A stretch of DNA of 64,000 bases from an uncultured Prevotella sp. (GTDB lineage Bacteria > Bacteroidota > Bacteroidia > Bacteroidales > Bacteroidaceae). The stretch covers positions 1 to 64,000 of the forward strand of contig CAMCBZ010000006.1 of assembly GCA_945873145.1 (NCBI GenBank), written 5' to 3'. The position numbers were made by a program, and so were the translations under genes. Positions 53,347 to 64,000 of this stretch are shown here, one piece after another; position 1 is the stretch's first letter; every line of letters begins with the position of its first letter. Below the pieces are notes generated by a model. The model was not told where the DNA came from and made no database searches. It saw nothing but the letters and a program-made list of their open reading frames with translations.

Positions 53347-54741
53347 ATGAATACCCTGTTTGATAAGATTTGGGACAGTCACGTCGTTCAGATTGTCAAG
53401 GACGGTCCCACTCAGTTGTATATCGACCGTCTCTATTGCCACGAGGTGACCTCTCCCCAGGCTTTCCAAGGCTTGCGACAGCGCGGACTGAAAGTCTTCC
53501 GCCCACAGCAGGTCTTCGCTATGCCTGACCACAACATACAAACCCACGACCAGGACAAGCCCGTCGCTGACCCCGTGGGACGCAAACAGATCGACACGCT
53601 CGACAAGAACTGCAAGGAGTTTGGCGTCACTGAATTCAAGATGAACACGCCCGAAAACGGTATCATCCATGTCGTAGGTCCTGAAACGGGCCTCTCACTG
53701 CCAGGCATGACCATCGTCTGCGGTGACTCTCACACCTCTACTCACGGAGCTATGGGTGCCGTAGCCTTTGGTATTGGTACTTCTGAGGTGGAGATGGTAC
53801 TCGCATCACAGTGCATCTTGCAGCAGAAACCTAAGTCGATGCGCATCAACATCAACGGTACGCTCAAACCGGGAGTGACCGCCAAGGATGTCGCCCTTTA
53901 CCTGATGTCACAGCTGACAACCTCCGGCGCTACGGGTTACTTCGTGGAGTATGCCGGCGACGTGGTGCGCAACATGAGCATGGAAGGCCGTCTGACACTC
54001 TGCAACCTGTCCATCGAGATGGGTGCCCGCGGTGGTTTCGTAGCACCGGACGAGAAGACGTTCGCCTATATCAAGGGTAAGAAATATGCGCCTAAAGGTG
54101 AGGACTGGGAGCGCGCCGTGGCTTATTGGAAAACTCTGAAGTCGGGTGACGACGCTGTCTTCGACCGTGAGGTGACCTACGACGCCGCCGACATTGAGCC
54201 GCGCATCACCTACGGCACCAACCCGGGTATGGGTATCGCCATCAACGGCACTATCCCCACACTCGACGAGATTCCTGAGAGCGACCAGGCTTCGTTCAAG
54301 AAGAGTCTGAAATATATGGGCTTTGAGCCGGGCGAGAAACTGCTCGGTCATCCTATCGACTATGTGTTCCTCGGTGCCTGCACCAACGGCCGCATCGAAG
54401 ACTTCCGTGCTTTCGCCTCTCTGGTCAAGGGACATCACAAGGCTCCGAACGTGGTGGCTTGGCTCGTCCCCGGCTCTTGGGCAGTGGCACAGCAGATCAA
54501 GAACGAGAAGCTCGACAAGGTACTCAACGAGGCTGGCTTCGAGATTCGTCAGCCCGGATGCTCGGCTTGTCTGGCCATGAACGATGATAAGGTACCGGCA
54601 GGACTCTACAGCGTGTCCACCTCCAACCGTAACTTCGAGGGCCGTCAGGGACCGGGCTCACGCACCATCCTAGCCAGTCCGCTCGTCGCCGCGGCCGCTG
54701 CTATCACCGGTAAGGTCACCGACCCGCGCGAGTTCATGTAA
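53347..54741 (+). CDS. leuC: 3-isopropylmalate dehydratase large subunit
   Basis: Aconitase-family subunit of 464 residues that with LeuD isomerises 2- to 3-isopropylmalate, and in isoleucine synthesis from citramalate acts on the corresponding methylmalates. The [4Fe-4S] cluster cysteines are visible in [11 protein letters not shown] and [10 protein letters not shown], and the substrate region [27 protein letters not shown] is complete. It is 34 nt after leuA and 35 nt before leuD. Confidence 0.96.
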   Translation: MNTLFDKIWDSHVVQIVKDGPTQLYIDRLYCHEVTSPQAFQGLRQRGLKVFRPQQVFAMPDHNIQTHDQDKPVADPVGRKQIDTLDKNCKEFGVTEFKMNTPENGIIHVVGPETGLSLPGMTIVCGDSHTSTHGAMGAVAFGIGTSEVEMVLASQCILQQKPKSMRININGTLKPGVTAKDVALYLMSQLTTSGATGYFVEYAGDVVRNMSMEGRLTLCNLSIEMGARGGFVAPDEKTFAYIKGKKYAPKGEDWERAVAYWKTLKSGDDAVFDREVTYDAADIEPRITYGTNPGMGIAINGTIPTLDEIPESDQASFKKSLKYMGFEPGEKLLGHPIDYVFLGACTNGRIEDFRAFASLVKGHHKAPNVVAWLVPGSWAVAQQIKNEKLDKVLNEAGFEIRQPGCSACLAMNDDKVPAGLYSVSTSNRNFEGRQGPGSRTILASPLVAAAAAITGKVTDPREFM

Positions 54742-54776
54742 TCTTCTTGGTTGAACACATCAGTATTTTTATCGCA

Positions 54777-55379
54777 ATGAAACAGAAATTCAATGTCATC
54801 ACATCCAGCTGCATTCCTCTTCCTTTGGAGAATGTAGATACAGACCAGATCATCCCCGCCCGCTTCCTCAAGGCTACTGACAAGGAAGGCTTCGGCGATA
54901 ACCTCTTCCGCGACTGGCGCTATAACAAAGACGGCAGCCTGAAGAAGGACTTCGTCCTCAACGATCCCAGCTACTCGGGCTGTATCCTTGTGGCAGGAAA
55001 GAACTTTGGCTCTGGCTCCAGCCGAGAGCATGCCGCATGGGCCATCGCCGGTTACGGCTTCCGCGTAGTCATCAGCTCGTTCTTCGCTGACATTCATAAG
55101 AACAATGAGCTGAACAACTTTGTGCTCCCCGTCGTCGTCACCGAGCCGTTCCTCAAGGAGCTCTTTGACAGCATCGCCAAAGATCATAAGACTCAGGTGA
55201 AGGTGGACCTGCCCAACCAGACGGTCACGAATATGGCTACCGGCAAGAGCGAGCACTTCGAAATCAATGGTTATAAGAAGCATTGCTTGATGAATGGTCT
55301 CGACGATGTCGACTTCCTCGTACAGAACCGCGACAAGGTGGAGGCCTTTGAAAAGAACCGTAAAACATGGAATCGCTAA
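54777..55379 (+). CDS. leuD: 3-isopropylmalate dehydratase small subunit
   Basis: The 200-residue partner of LeuC. The segment PLPLENVDTDQIIPARFLK and the GKNFGSGSSREHAAWAI loop, which binds substrate and helps define specificity, are present. The start at ATG 54777 was chosen over the frame that begins 30 nt earlier. The 3' end overlaps the following cimA by 13 nt, so the two are translationally coupled. Confidence 0.95.
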   Translation: MKQKFNVITSSCIPLPLENVDTDQIIPARFLKATDKEGFGDNLFRDWRYNKDGSLKKDFVLNDPSYSGCILVAGKNFGSGSSREHAAWAIAGYGFRVVISSFFADIHKNNELNNFVLPVVVTEPFLKELFDSIAKDHKTQVKVDLPNQTVTNMATGKSEHFEINGYKKHCLMNGLDDVDFLVQNRDKVEAFEKNRKTWNR

Positions 55380-56929
55380 ATAAGATGAAGTCGCGCATCG
55401 AGATCATGGACTCTACGCTGCGCGACGGCGAACAGACCAACGGCGTCAGCTTCCTGCCGCATGAGAAGCTGATGATCGCACGTCTGTTGTTGGAGAAAGT
55501 AAACGTCGACCGCCTCGAGGTGGCCTCGGCACGTGTCTCGGAAGGTGAAAAAGAGGCTGTCACCGGCATCTGCCGCTTTGCCGAGCAGGCCGGATACCTG
55601 GACCGCATTGAGGTCTTGGGCTTTGTCGACCATAACAAGAGCGTGGACTGGATTGCCGACACGGGTTGCCACGTCATCAACTTGTTGGCAAAAGGCTCTT
55701 ATAAACACTGCACACAGCAGCTCCATAAGACACCCGAACAGCATATCGAGGACATCCTTGACGTGCTCGACTATGCTGAGAGTAAGCACTTCCACGTGAA
55801 CCTCTATCTCGAGGATTGGAGTTCCGGCATGATCAACTCACCGGAATATGTCTACCAGATGATGGAGGCAATGAAAGACACCAACATCGAGCGCTTCCTG
55901 CTGCCCGATACTCTGGGCATCCTCACGCCGACACAGTGCGAGGACTTCATCACGAAGATGGTGAACATGTACCCCGACAAGCGCTTTGACTTCCATGCCC
56001 ATAACGACTACGACATGGCTGTGGCCGACTCTCTGGCCGCTGTCCGTTGCGGTGCTTCGGGTATTCACGTCACTGTCAACGGTCTCGGCGAGCGTTGCGG
56101 CAACGCACCGCTGTCGAGCGTGGAGGCTGTATTGAAAGATATGTGCGGCGTTGAGACGAATATCGTCGAGAGCCAGCTCAACATGATCAGCCGTGTCGTG
56201 GAAGGATATAGCGGCATCGCCGTGTCTCCAAACGAGCCGATCGTCGGTGAGAATGTCTTCACCCAGGTGGCTGGTGTCCACGCTGATGGTGATAAGAAAG
56301 ACAATCTCTACAGCAACGCCCTGAAGCCTGAGCGCTTCGGACGTAAGCGTGAGTTCGCTCTCGGAAAGAACTCCGGTAAGGCCAACATCGAGAAAAACCT
56401 CGAAGAACTAGGCATGACACTCACGCCGGAACAGGTTCGGAAGGTCACGCAGCGCATCACGGAACTCGGTGATCGCAAGGAGGTGGTCACGCAAGATGAC
56501 CTGCCCTACATCGTCTCGGATGTGCTGAACCGTCACGATGCCATGGAGGAGCGCGTGAAACTCCTGAGCTACATGGTCTCCACATCCTATGGTCTGAAGC
56601 CTATCGCCAGTCTGAAAGTGGAGATCAACGCCAAAGTCTACACGGCCGACGCCACCGGCGACGGTCAGTACGATGCCTTTGTAAAAGCACTCCGCAAGGT
56701 CTATCGCGAGAACCTCAACCGCACGTTCCCACGCCTGACCAACTATAGCGTCACCATCCCGCCCGGCGGTCACACCGATGCCCTCGTGCAGACCATCATC
56801 ACGTGGCAGGACGACAATGGCCGCGTCATCCGTACACACGGCCTCGACGCCGACCAGACAGAGGCTGCCATCAAGGCTACCTTCAAGATGCTCAACAGCT
56901 TTGAGGAAGAGAATTTCAAAAAGAAGTAA
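55367..56929 (+). CDS. cimA: (R)-citramalate synthase (CimA-type)
   Basis: A 520-residue LeuA-family enzyme predicted to make citramalate from acetyl-CoA and pyruvate, the first step of isoleucine synthesis independent of threonine. The catalytic TLRDGEQTNGVSF is at 17-29. The three hydrophobic pocket residues that select pyruvate in Leptospira CimA (L81, L104, Y144) are present here as L84 in IEVLGFVD, L107 in NLLAKGS and Y147 in NLYLEDW. FTQVAGVHADGDKKDNLY and the C-terminal IPPGGHTDALVQTIITW also match that enzyme. It overlaps leuD by 13 nt; ATG 55385 is an alternative start. Annotation pipelines may call it a second LeuA. Confidence 0.85.
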   Translation: MESLNKMKSRIEIMDSTLRDGEQTNGVSFLPHEKLMIARLLLEKVNVDRLEVASARVSEGEKEAVTGICRFAEQAGYLDRIEVLGFVDHNKSVDWIADTGCHVINLLAKGSYKHCTQQLHKTPEQHIEDILDVLDYAESKHFHVNLYLEDWSSGMINSPEYVYQMMEAMKDTNIERFLLPDTLGILTPTQCEDFITKMVNMYPDKRFDFHAHNDYDMAVADSLAAVRCGASGIHVTVNGLGERCGNAPLSSVEAVLKDMCGVETNIVESQLNMISRVVEGYSGIAVSPNEPIVGENVFTQVAGVHADGDKKDNLYSNALKPERFGRKREFALGKNSGKANIEKNLEELGMTLTPEQVRKVTQRITELGDRKEVVTQDDLPYIVSDVLNRHDAMEERVKLLSYMVSTSYGLKPIASLKVEINAKVYTADATGDGQYDAFVKALRKVYRENLNRTFPRLTNYSVTIPPGGHTDALVQTIITWQDDNGRVIRTHGLDADQTEAAIKATFKMLNSFEEENFKKK

Positions 56930-56953
56930 ATAATAAACAATACATAGCATATT

Positions 56954-58015
56954 ATGAAACTGAACATTGCCGTTCTCCCCGGCGACGGTATTGGACCGGA
57001 GATCATGCCGCAGGCACTCCACGTGCTCGACGCGGTGGCTAAGAAGTTTAACCATGAGTTCACCTATCACGAGGCTATCTGTGGTGCACATGCCATCGAC
57101 GCCGTCGGTGATCCGTTCCCCGATGAGACGTTCAAGACCTGTATGGATACCGACGCTGTGCTCTTCGCCGCTGTGGGTGATCCGCGCTTCGACAACAATC
57201 CGACACTGAAGGTGCGTCCTGAGACCGGTCTGCTGGCTATGCGCAAGAAACTCGGACTCTTCGCCAACGTACGTCCCGTGGCTACCTTCGACTGCCTGCT
57301 TCATAAGAGCCCGCTGAAGGAAGAGCTCATCAAGGGCGCTGACTTCGTGGTCATCCGTGAGCTCACCGGTGGTATGTACTTCGGCGAGAAATACCAGGAC
57401 GATGAGAAGGCTTACGACACTGACATCTATCACCGTTCTGAGATCGAGCGTATCCTGAAGGTGGCCTTTGAGTTTGCTGAGCGTCGCAACCACCACCTCA
57501 CCGTCGTCGACAAGGCTAACGTGCTGGCCAGCTCACGTCTGTGGCGCCAGGTAGCTAAGGAGATGGAGCCGAAATATCCCGATGTCAATGTCGACTATAT
57601 GTTCATCGACAACTGCTCGATGCGCGTGCTCACCGAGCCTCGCTTCTTCGATGTCATCGTCACAGAGAACACCTTCGGCGACATTCTCACCGACGAGACG
57701 AGTGCCATCACGGGCTCCATGGGTCTCCAGCCATCTGCTTCTCTTGGCGAGCACACTCCGCTCTTCGAGCCTGTACACGGCTCATGGCCTCAGGCAGCAG
57801 GTAAGAACCTTGCTAACCCATTGGCACAGATCCTCTCCGCAGCCATGATGCTCGAGCACTTCGGACTGAACAAGGAGGGCGCACTCATCCGCGAGGCCTG
57901 CAACCAAAGCCTGGAGCAGAATGTGCGCACACCGGAGATTCAGGTCGAGGGCGGCAAGCAATATGGCACAAAAGAGGTTGGCGAGTGGATCGTCAACTAT
58001 ATCGAGAACAAGTAA
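56954..58015 (+). CDS. leuB: 3-isopropylmalate dehydrogenase
   Basis: NAD-dependent oxidative decarboxylase of 353 residues that completes leucine carbon-chain elongation and, with CimA, gives 2-oxobutyrate for isoleucine. Typical segments are [66 protein letters not shown] and [27 protein letters not shown]. It is the last gene of the operon and precedes a strong terminator. Confidence 0.96.
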   Translation: MKLNIAVLPGDGIGPEIMPQALHVLDAVAKKFNHEFTYHEAICGAHAIDAVGDPFPDETFKTCMDTDAVLFAAVGDPRFDNNPTLKVRPETGLLAMRKKLGLFANVRPVATFDCLLHKSPLKEELIKGADFVVIRELTGGMYFGEKYQDDEKAYDTDIYHRSEIERILKVAFEFAERRNHHLTVVDKANVLASSRLWRQVAKEMEPKYPDVNVDYMFIDNCSMRVLTEPRFFDVIVTENTFGDILTDETSAITGSMGLQPSASLGEHTPLFEPVHGSWPQAAGKNLANPLAQILSAAMMLEHFGLNKEGALIREACNQSLEQNVRTPEIQVEGGKQYGTKEVGEWIVNYIENK

Positions 58016-58043
58016 AAACCAAGGACGAAAAGCTTCTTTCTAT

Positions 58044-58083
58044 AACAACAAAAGCCGGCAATTCCTGCCGGCTTTTGTTGTTC
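58044..58083 (+). terminator. leu operon terminator
   Basis: AACAACAAAAGCCGGCA (58044-58060) pairs with TGCCGGCTTTTGTTGTT (58066-58082), a 17-bp stem around ATTCC, followed by T-rich sequence. Confidence 0.85.
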
Positions 58084-58280
58084 TTCCGTTTTTCTATTTT
58101 CTATTGACCATTATCTAAAACACCCGCCCCACTATTTCTCTAAGAACCAAGCGCCCCTCTCTACCTGCTCTTCTCTTGAGAAATCTCTGCCCCTTACTTA
58201 AAAAAGAAGCCTAAACCTCTTGCTTCTTTCTTTAAAACTCCTTATTTTTGCATATCATCTTTCTATTCAACCTTGCAACT

Positions 58281-59642
58281 ATGACCGACAAGCAGCTTCA
58301 TTACATAGAAGGCGTCGGGTGGCGCTACGACTGTGACCACTCCAAGACGCACCGCATGAATTGCCACGACTACAAGGCCCGAAGCATCTACTTGCTCACC
58401 ATCACCTTGGCAGACCGTAGCCACCCACTACTGGGTACCCTCAGATGGAAACAAAAAGAAGAGAAGAACGTAGGCAAAGCAGACGAGACCAACGCTAACA
58501 AAGCTAAAGAGACAGACACCAGCAACATCGGCGAAACAAAAGCGACAGCGAAGGGAGACAGCTGCCTACTCTCCCCATTAGACCGTGAAGCCGTTGTTGA
58601 CCTCACGCCCTTGGGGGAGCGTGTGCGCGATTGTTGGGAGCAGATACCCGCCCACTACCCCGATGTGCGGACGATCATCCTGCAGATCATGCCCGAGCAT
58701 CTGCATGGCGTGCTCTTTGTGACGCAAGATCAGGAAGCACATCTCGGGCAGATGGTGAAAGGATTCAAGATCGGCTGTTCAAAAGCATGGTGGGAACTCA
58801 ACCCCTCCCTTCTTTTCGATGCCCCACAAGATAACGCGGCGGGTGCCTCGTCGTCCGCTCCGTCTGCTCCGTCCCCTGCTCCGTCTGCTCTGTCATCCGC
58901 TCCGTTCTGTTCGCCGAATTATAATTCGGCGCGCACAACAGCCGCGCCCGTTGCGTCCGCCATAGCCGCTTCCGCTGTGCCTTATCCCCGCCCTCTTCCT
59001 CACAGCAAGGGAGCGAAAGGTCCTTCGCTCTTTGCCTCCGGTTACAACGACTCCGTGCTCATGGGTGAAGGACAGCTTGCGAATATGATCCGCTATGTAC
59101 AGCAGAACCCGCTGCGCGCCATGATCAAGCGAGACCATCCCGACCTGTTTCGCATCGTGCGCGAGCTACACTTTGGCAGCCACACCTTTGCCGCTATCGG
59201 CAATCACTGGCTATTGGAGCGCCCTATGAGAATGCAGGTCCGCTGTCACAACAACATCACAGAGACGAACCTCAAGCTTATTGCCAAACAAAAGGAATAC
59301 TTCCTACATAGAGGAGACAAGGGTGGTGTGGTGGTGAGCCCGTGTATCTCTCCCGGTGAGAAAGAGATCGCCCGGGCTGCACTGGATGCTCAGCATCCGC
59401 TCATCGTCATCTTGGAAAATGGCTTCCCTCCGCTTTACAAGCCACCCGGGAAGTATTTTGACGCCTGTGCCAAAGGCCTGTTGCTCATGCTCGCGCCGTG
59501 GCCCTACCACACAGAGCGACGCACGATCACCCGCGAGCAATGTCTTGCCCTCAACAACTTCGCCTTTGAGATCTGTGACGAGCCCTGGACCAGCGACATA
59601 GAACAACGGCTGTTGCAGCTTGCCTTGCGGAAAGACAAATAA
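58281..59642 (+). CDS. RAYT-like HUH transposase-domain protein with C-terminal extension
   Basis: A 453-residue protein with the features of a REP-associated tyrosine transposase (Y1_Tnp/IS200-like). RSIYLLTITLADRSH is at 35-48, the HUH-type motif is H140-L-H142 in IMPEHLHGVLF, and GEGQLANMIRYVQQNPLRA carries the likely catalytic tyrosine. It is larger than usual. A Ser/Pro/Ala low-complexity linker separates the two halves of the domain and contains a perfect palindrome (58912-58931). About 150 residues after the NP motif form an extra domain I do not recognise. It is not flanked by obvious transposon ends. The start at ATG 58281 follows the -7-like box TATTTTTG near 58243. Confidence 0.75.
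   Translation: MTDKQLHYIEGVGWRYDCDHSKTHRMNCHDYKARSIYLLTITLADRSHPLLGTLRWKQKEEKNVGKADETNANKAKETDTSNIGETKATAKGDSCLLSPLDREAVVDLTPLGERVRDCWEQIPAHYPDVRTIILQIMPEHLHGVLFVTQDQEAHLGQMVKGFKIGCSKAWWELNPSLLFDAPQDNAAGASSSAPSAPSPAPSALSSAPFCSPNYNSARTTAAPVASAIAASAVPYPRPLPHSKGAKGPSLFASGYNDSVLMGEGQLANMIRYVQQNPLRAMIKRDHPDLFRIVRELHFGSHTFAAIGNHWLLERPMRMQVRCHNNITETNLKLIAKQKEYFLHRGDKGGVVVSPCISPGEKEIARAALDAQHPLIVILENGFPPLYKPPGKYFDACAKGLLLMLAPWPYHTERRTITREQCLALNNFAFEICDEPWTSDIEQRLLQLALRKDK
58862..58936. repeat. Low-complexity repeat with perfect palindrome inside the RAYT gene
   Basis: CCGTCTGCT-type units are followed by TTCTGTTCG, the perfect palindrome CGCCGAATTATAATTCGGCG (58912-58931) and CGCG. The layout parallels 49690-49752 upstream of dnaB. 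Confidence 0.65.
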
Positions 59643-59689
59643 AGACTTGCGTAAGGAAAAATAAAGACTTGCGCAAGGACGAATAAAAA
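59624..59689 (+). repeat. Three 22-bp tandem repeats across the RAYT stop codon
   Basis: Units start CTTGCG at 59624, 59646 and 59668 and contain AATAA. Neighbouring copies agree at 18 or 19 of 22 positions. The stop codon TAA (59640-59642) is in the first copy. Confidence 0.85.
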
Positions 59690-59722
59690 TATCCCCTTGC
59701 CACACAACGGTAGCAAGGGGAT
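59685..59722 (-). terminator. Terminator of the phosphosugar mutase gene
   Basis: ATCCCCTTGC (59691-59700) pairs with GCAAGGGGAT (59713-59722). On the minus strand it is followed by ATTTTTATT. Confidence 0.8.
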
Positions 59723-59745
59723 AATAAGTTATCTAAACAGAATGT

Positions 59746-61500
59746 TTAATCATTCTCAAGACCAAGGCTCTTCTTGATAGCCTCGATCTTCTTCATGCCC
59801 TTCTTGTCCAGTTCCTCATACTGTGAAGCATCCGTCATGGTGTCCTTCACCTCGATGTAGAACTTGATCTTAGGCTCTGTTCCAGATGGGCGCACGCTCA
59901 CCTTGGTGTCGTCGTCGCAGAACCACTGCAGCACGTTGCTGGTCTCCGGCATGACAAGATCTGTGACCTTACCATCAGCAGAAGTAGCTTTCAGTGTCTT
60001 ATAGTCCTTCCACAGCACTACCTTAGAGCCACCGAGCTCCTTCGGCGGGTTAGCGCGGAAGTCGCTCATCATCTTCTGGATCTCCTCAGCACCGCTCTTT
60101 CCGGGACGCTCAACATTCACGGTGAACTCCTTAGAGAAGCCATATTCGAGATAGATGCCCATGAGGATGTCGTAGAGCGTCTTGCCCTGATCCTTAGCAT
60201 AAGCGCAGATCTCTGCCAGCAGCGAACAAGCAGATACTGCGTCCTTATCGCGCACGAAGTCCTCAGCAAGGAAGCCATAGCTCTCCTCACCGCCACCGAT
60301 ATACTGCTGCTTGCCCTCTGAGAGAGCGATCTCGCGGGCAATCCACTTGAAGCCCGTGTAGCAGTCACGCATCTCGATATTTTGCTTTTCTGCGATCTTG
60401 CGAATCACCTCTGTGGTGACGATCGTCTTCACGATGAAGTCTGTAGGCTTGAGCAAGCCCTTAGCCTTGCGGTTGGTGATGATATACCACAAGAAGATCA
60501 GACAGGTCTGGTTGCCATTGATGAGCACCCACTCGCCTTTATCGTTCTTGCAAGCCATACCGACGCGGTCTGCATCAGGGTCAGAAGCCATGAGGATGTC
60601 AGCGTCGAGCTTCTTAGCGTCGCGCAGTCCGAGTGTCAGAGCCTCGGCAAACTCAGGATTAGGACGGTCGACAGTTGGGAAGTTGCCGTCCTTGATCATC
60701 TGCTCAGGAACGCAGTGTACATTGTCGAAGCCCCAATAAGCCAGTGAGCGCGGAATCATCACGCGGCCGGCACCGTGGAGCGGAGTGTAGACGATCTTCA
60801 GATCGTGCTGGCGACGAATCACCTCGCGGTCAATGGAGATCGTGCGGATCTGACGCAGATACGGCTCATCGATGTCCTCGCCAATGATCTGGATGAGATC
60901 CTTATTCGGCTGGAACTTCACGTCATCGATGGTTACTTTGTTCACCTCGTCGATGATGCCTTTGTCGTGAGGAGCCAGCACCTGGGCACCATCCTCCCAA
61001 TAAGCCTTGTAGCCATTGTACTCGCGTGGGTTGTGGCTGGCAGTGATGTTCACGCCTGCCTGGGCTTTGAGGTAACGGATAGCGAAGGAGCACTCCGGTG
61101 TCGGGCGAAGATCATCGAAGATATAAGCCTTGATGCCGTTGGCAGAGAAGATGTTTGCCACTGTCTCAGCGTACAGGCGGCTGTTGTTGCGGCAGTCGTG
61201 GCAGACAACAACAGAGATCTGCTCACGGTCTTTGAAGTTCTTCTTCAGATAGTTGGCAAAGCCTTGTGTGGCCATACCAACGACATAGATGTTCATGCGG
61301 TTTGTACCCGGACCCATAATACCGCGCAAGCCGCCGGTACCAAACTCCAGGTCTTTATAGAAGCTCTCAATGAGTTGTGTCTTGTCAGGATTGTCAAGCA
61401 TAGCTTGAACATCTTTGCGTGTCTGCTCGTCAAACGAAGGCGAGAGCCATGCCTTTGCCTTAGCCTCACACTGGGCTATGAGCGCTGCGTTGTTTTCCAT
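59746..61500 (-). CDS. Phospho-sugar mutase (phosphoglucomutase/phosphomannomutase)
   Basis: A 584-residue alpha-D-phosphohexomutase that moves phosphate between positions 1 and 6 of hexoses. The phosphoserine loop is ITASHNPREYNG, the metal site is SDPDADRVG, the sugar-binding loop is GGEESYG and the phosphate-binding loop is VRPSGTEPKIKFYI. Its length fits the two-domain-extended PgcA-type enzymes of Bacteroidota and Firmicutes. Whether glucose or mannose is preferred cannot be told from the sequence. Confidence 0.93.
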   Translation of the reverse strand: MENNAALIAQCEAKAKAWLSPSFDEQTRKDVQAMLDNPDKTQLIESFYKDLEFGTGGLRGIMGPGTNRMNIYVVGMATQGFANYLKKNFKDREQISVVVCHDCRNNSRLYAETVANIFSANGIKAYIFDDLRPTPECSFAIRYLKAQAGVNITASHNPREYNGYKAYWEDGAQVLAPHDKGIIDEVNKVTIDDVKFQPNKDLIQIIGEDIDEPYLRQIRTISIDREVIRRQHDLKIVYTPLHGAGRVMIPRSLAYWGFDNVHCVPEQMIKDGNFPTVDRPNPEFAEALTLGLRDAKKLDADILMASDPDADRVGMACKNDKGEWVLINGNQTCLIFLWYIITNRKAKGLLKPTDFIVKTIVTTEVIRKIAEKQNIEMRDCYTGFKWIAREIALSEGKQQYIGGGEESYGFLAEDFVRDKDAVSACSLLAEICAYAKDQGKTLYDILMGIYLEYGFSKEFTVNVERPGKSGAEEIQKMMSDFRANPPKELGGSKVVLWKDYKTLKATSADGKVTDLVMPETSNVLQWFCDDDTKVSVRPSGTEPKIKFYIEVKDTMTDASQYEELDKKGMKKIEAIKKSLGLEND

Positions 61501-61615
61501 GATTTGATATCTTTGTTAGAAATGTTTGGTTCTATGGGCAAAGATAGCAAATATTTGCGATAAACACGCTACGTTACAGATAAAAATTTGTAAATTTGTA
61601 CCAAAACAAAAAGGA

Positions 61616-62008
61616 ATGCATTTCACTGGACTACTTCTCGCTATCAGCACCTTTATTATAATAGGTGTCTTCCATCCTGTTGTCATCAAGACTGAATACC
61701 ATTGGGGCACACGTCCCTGGTGGCTGTTTCTTATTGCCGGTTTGGCATGTATTGGCGCGTCATTGTGCATTGCCGACACCATACTCTCAGCCATTGTCGG
61801 TGTCACTGGCGCCAGTCTGCTGTGGTCGATCGGCGAACTCTTTGAACAAAAGAAGAGAGTGGAGAAAGGCTGGTTTCCCATGAATCCCAAACGCAAGGCA
61901 CAATATTCAAGCCTCAAAGAGCAAGATACGCACGACAAGGCGCATCATTCAACCCTCGAAAAGAATGATTCCTGCGACAAAGATGCTTCACTCACTAAAG
62001 GAGAATAA
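61616..62008 (+). CDS. DUF4491 family membrane protein
   Basis: A 130-residue small membrane protein of the DUF4491 family, function unknown. It begins MHFTGLLLAISTFIIIGVFHPVVIKTEYHWGT and has three hydrophobic helices, followed by a hydrophilic tail of about 40 residues (KKRVEKGWFPMNPKRK, then a Ser/Asp/Lys-rich region). The start at ATG 61616 was chosen at the usual family N-terminus. A TAAATTTG box at 61591-61598 lies just upstream. Two bases separate its end from rlmH, so they are co-transcribed. Confidence 0.85.
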   Translation: MHFTGLLLAISTFIIIGVFHPVVIKTEYHWGTRPWWLFLIAGLACIGASLCIADTILSAIVGVTGASLLWSIGELFEQKKRVEKGWFPMNPKRKAQYSSLKEQDTHDKAHHSTLEKNDSCDKDASLTKGE

Positions 62009-62010
62009 CC

Positions 62011-62475
62011 ATGAAGACCATCCTTATCCTCGTCGGCAAGACACAGAACAAACATTTCATTGCGGGCATCAATGACTACACTGAGCGCATCGCACACTAC
62101 ATGCCTTTTGAGATCCGCACCATTCCGGAACTGAAAAACACCAAGAGTCTCACCGAGGCCCAACAAAAAGAAAAGGAAGGCCAGCTGATCCTGCAAGAGT
62201 TGCAATCCAGCGACACGGTGGTACTCCTTGACGAGCATGGCAAGGAATTCCGCTCCATAGAACTTGCAGACTGGTTGCAACACAAGCAGAACACAGCCCG
62301 CCGGTTGGTATTTGTCATCGGTGGTCCGTATGGCTTCTCACCGGAGATATACGCCCGCGCCAACGACAAGATCTCGCTCTCGCGGTTGACTTTCAGTCAT
62401 CAGATGGTAAGACTCATCTTTGTCGAACAGCTTTATCGCGCTTGTACGATCATTAAAGGTGAGCCTTACCATCAC

Positions 62476-62481
<6 letters not shown>
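62011..62481 (+). CDS. rlmH: 23S rRNA pseudouridine-1915 N3-methyltransferase
   Basis: SPOUT-family methyltransferase of 156 residues that modifies pseudouridine 1915 in helix 69 of 23S rRNA. The SAM-binding knot is visible as VVLLDEHGKEFRS, FVIGGPYGFSPE and KISLSRLTFSHQMVRLIFVEQLYRA. The length is normal. It starts 2 nt after the DUF4491 gene. Its last codons and stop lie in a 22-bp tandem repeat that also reaches the end of the convergent esterase gene. Confidence 0.96.

Positions 62482-64000
<1,519 letters not shown>

Overview
The window looks like a chromosomal segment from a member of the Bacteroidota, most likely a Prevotella/Segatella-type gut or rumen species. The reasons are Bacteroidota-type promoters (TTTG, 19-20 nt, TAnnTTTG) before many genes, a SusC/SusD polysaccharide utilization locus (PUL), a hybrid two-component regulator with a beta-propeller sensor and AraC output domain, a C-terminal tail like type IX secretion sorting domains, and absence of consistent Shine-Dalgarno motifs. 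No rRNA, CRISPR array, insertion sequence or prophage was seen; there is one tRNA.

Layout. 0.1-5.8 kb is a defence-type island, mostly AT-rich: a DpnII-like GATC restriction-modification set (adenine methylase, endonuclease, second methylase), then a tight three-gene cassette of TcmP, a DUF5131 three-Cys protein and an unrecognised 348-residue protein. 6.8-10.8 kb is a hybrid two-component regulator. 11-31 kb is mainly core metabolism and envelope: trxA, tsaE, dnaE, psd-pssA, bcp, nhaC, rubrerythrin, alanine dehydrogenase, an MscS-type channel, two small secreted or membrane proteins and several unknowns. 30.9-44.5 kb is a minus-strand PUL (susC, susD, two surface lipoproteins, one of them frameshifted, a GH5 endoglucanase and a PA14-containing GH31), which suggests xyloglucan. 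44.8-51.5 kb has a HAD phosphatase, a Na+-type pyrophosphatase, an outer-membrane protein, tRNA-Val and dnaB. 51.5-58 kb is a leuA-leuC-leuD-cimA-leuB operon behind a classical attenuator. 58-64 kb has a RAYT-like HUH transposase-domain protein, a phosphosugar mutase, DUF4491, rlmH and the start-truncated end of a two-domain carbohydrate esterase.

How genes work together. The leu operon carries both 2-isopropylmalate synthase and a citramalate synthase whose three substrate-pocket residues match those of Leptospira CimA. LeuCDB can therefore serve leucine and isoleucine synthesis, which fits a 29-residue leader peptide rich in Leu, Ile and Val codons ahead of a terminator and a competing antiterminator. 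The PUL encodes surface capture, TonB-dependent import, a probably type IX-exported endo-acting GH5 and a periplasmic exo-acting GH31.

Beyond the genes, intergenic regions hold a rich set of repeats: a diverged element present twice in opposite orientation (6.1-6.4 and 45.6-45.9 kb), long imperfect inverted repeats (10.8 and 24.9 kb), short tandem repeats placed across or just after stop codons at five gene ends, and two 20-bp perfect palindromes with different cores but the same flanks, one before dnaB and one inside the RAYT gene. The best candidates for something undescribed are the TcmP-DUF5131-unknown cassette, the 28-residue hydrophobic micropeptide at 26.7 kb, and the repeat families considered together with the RAYT gene.
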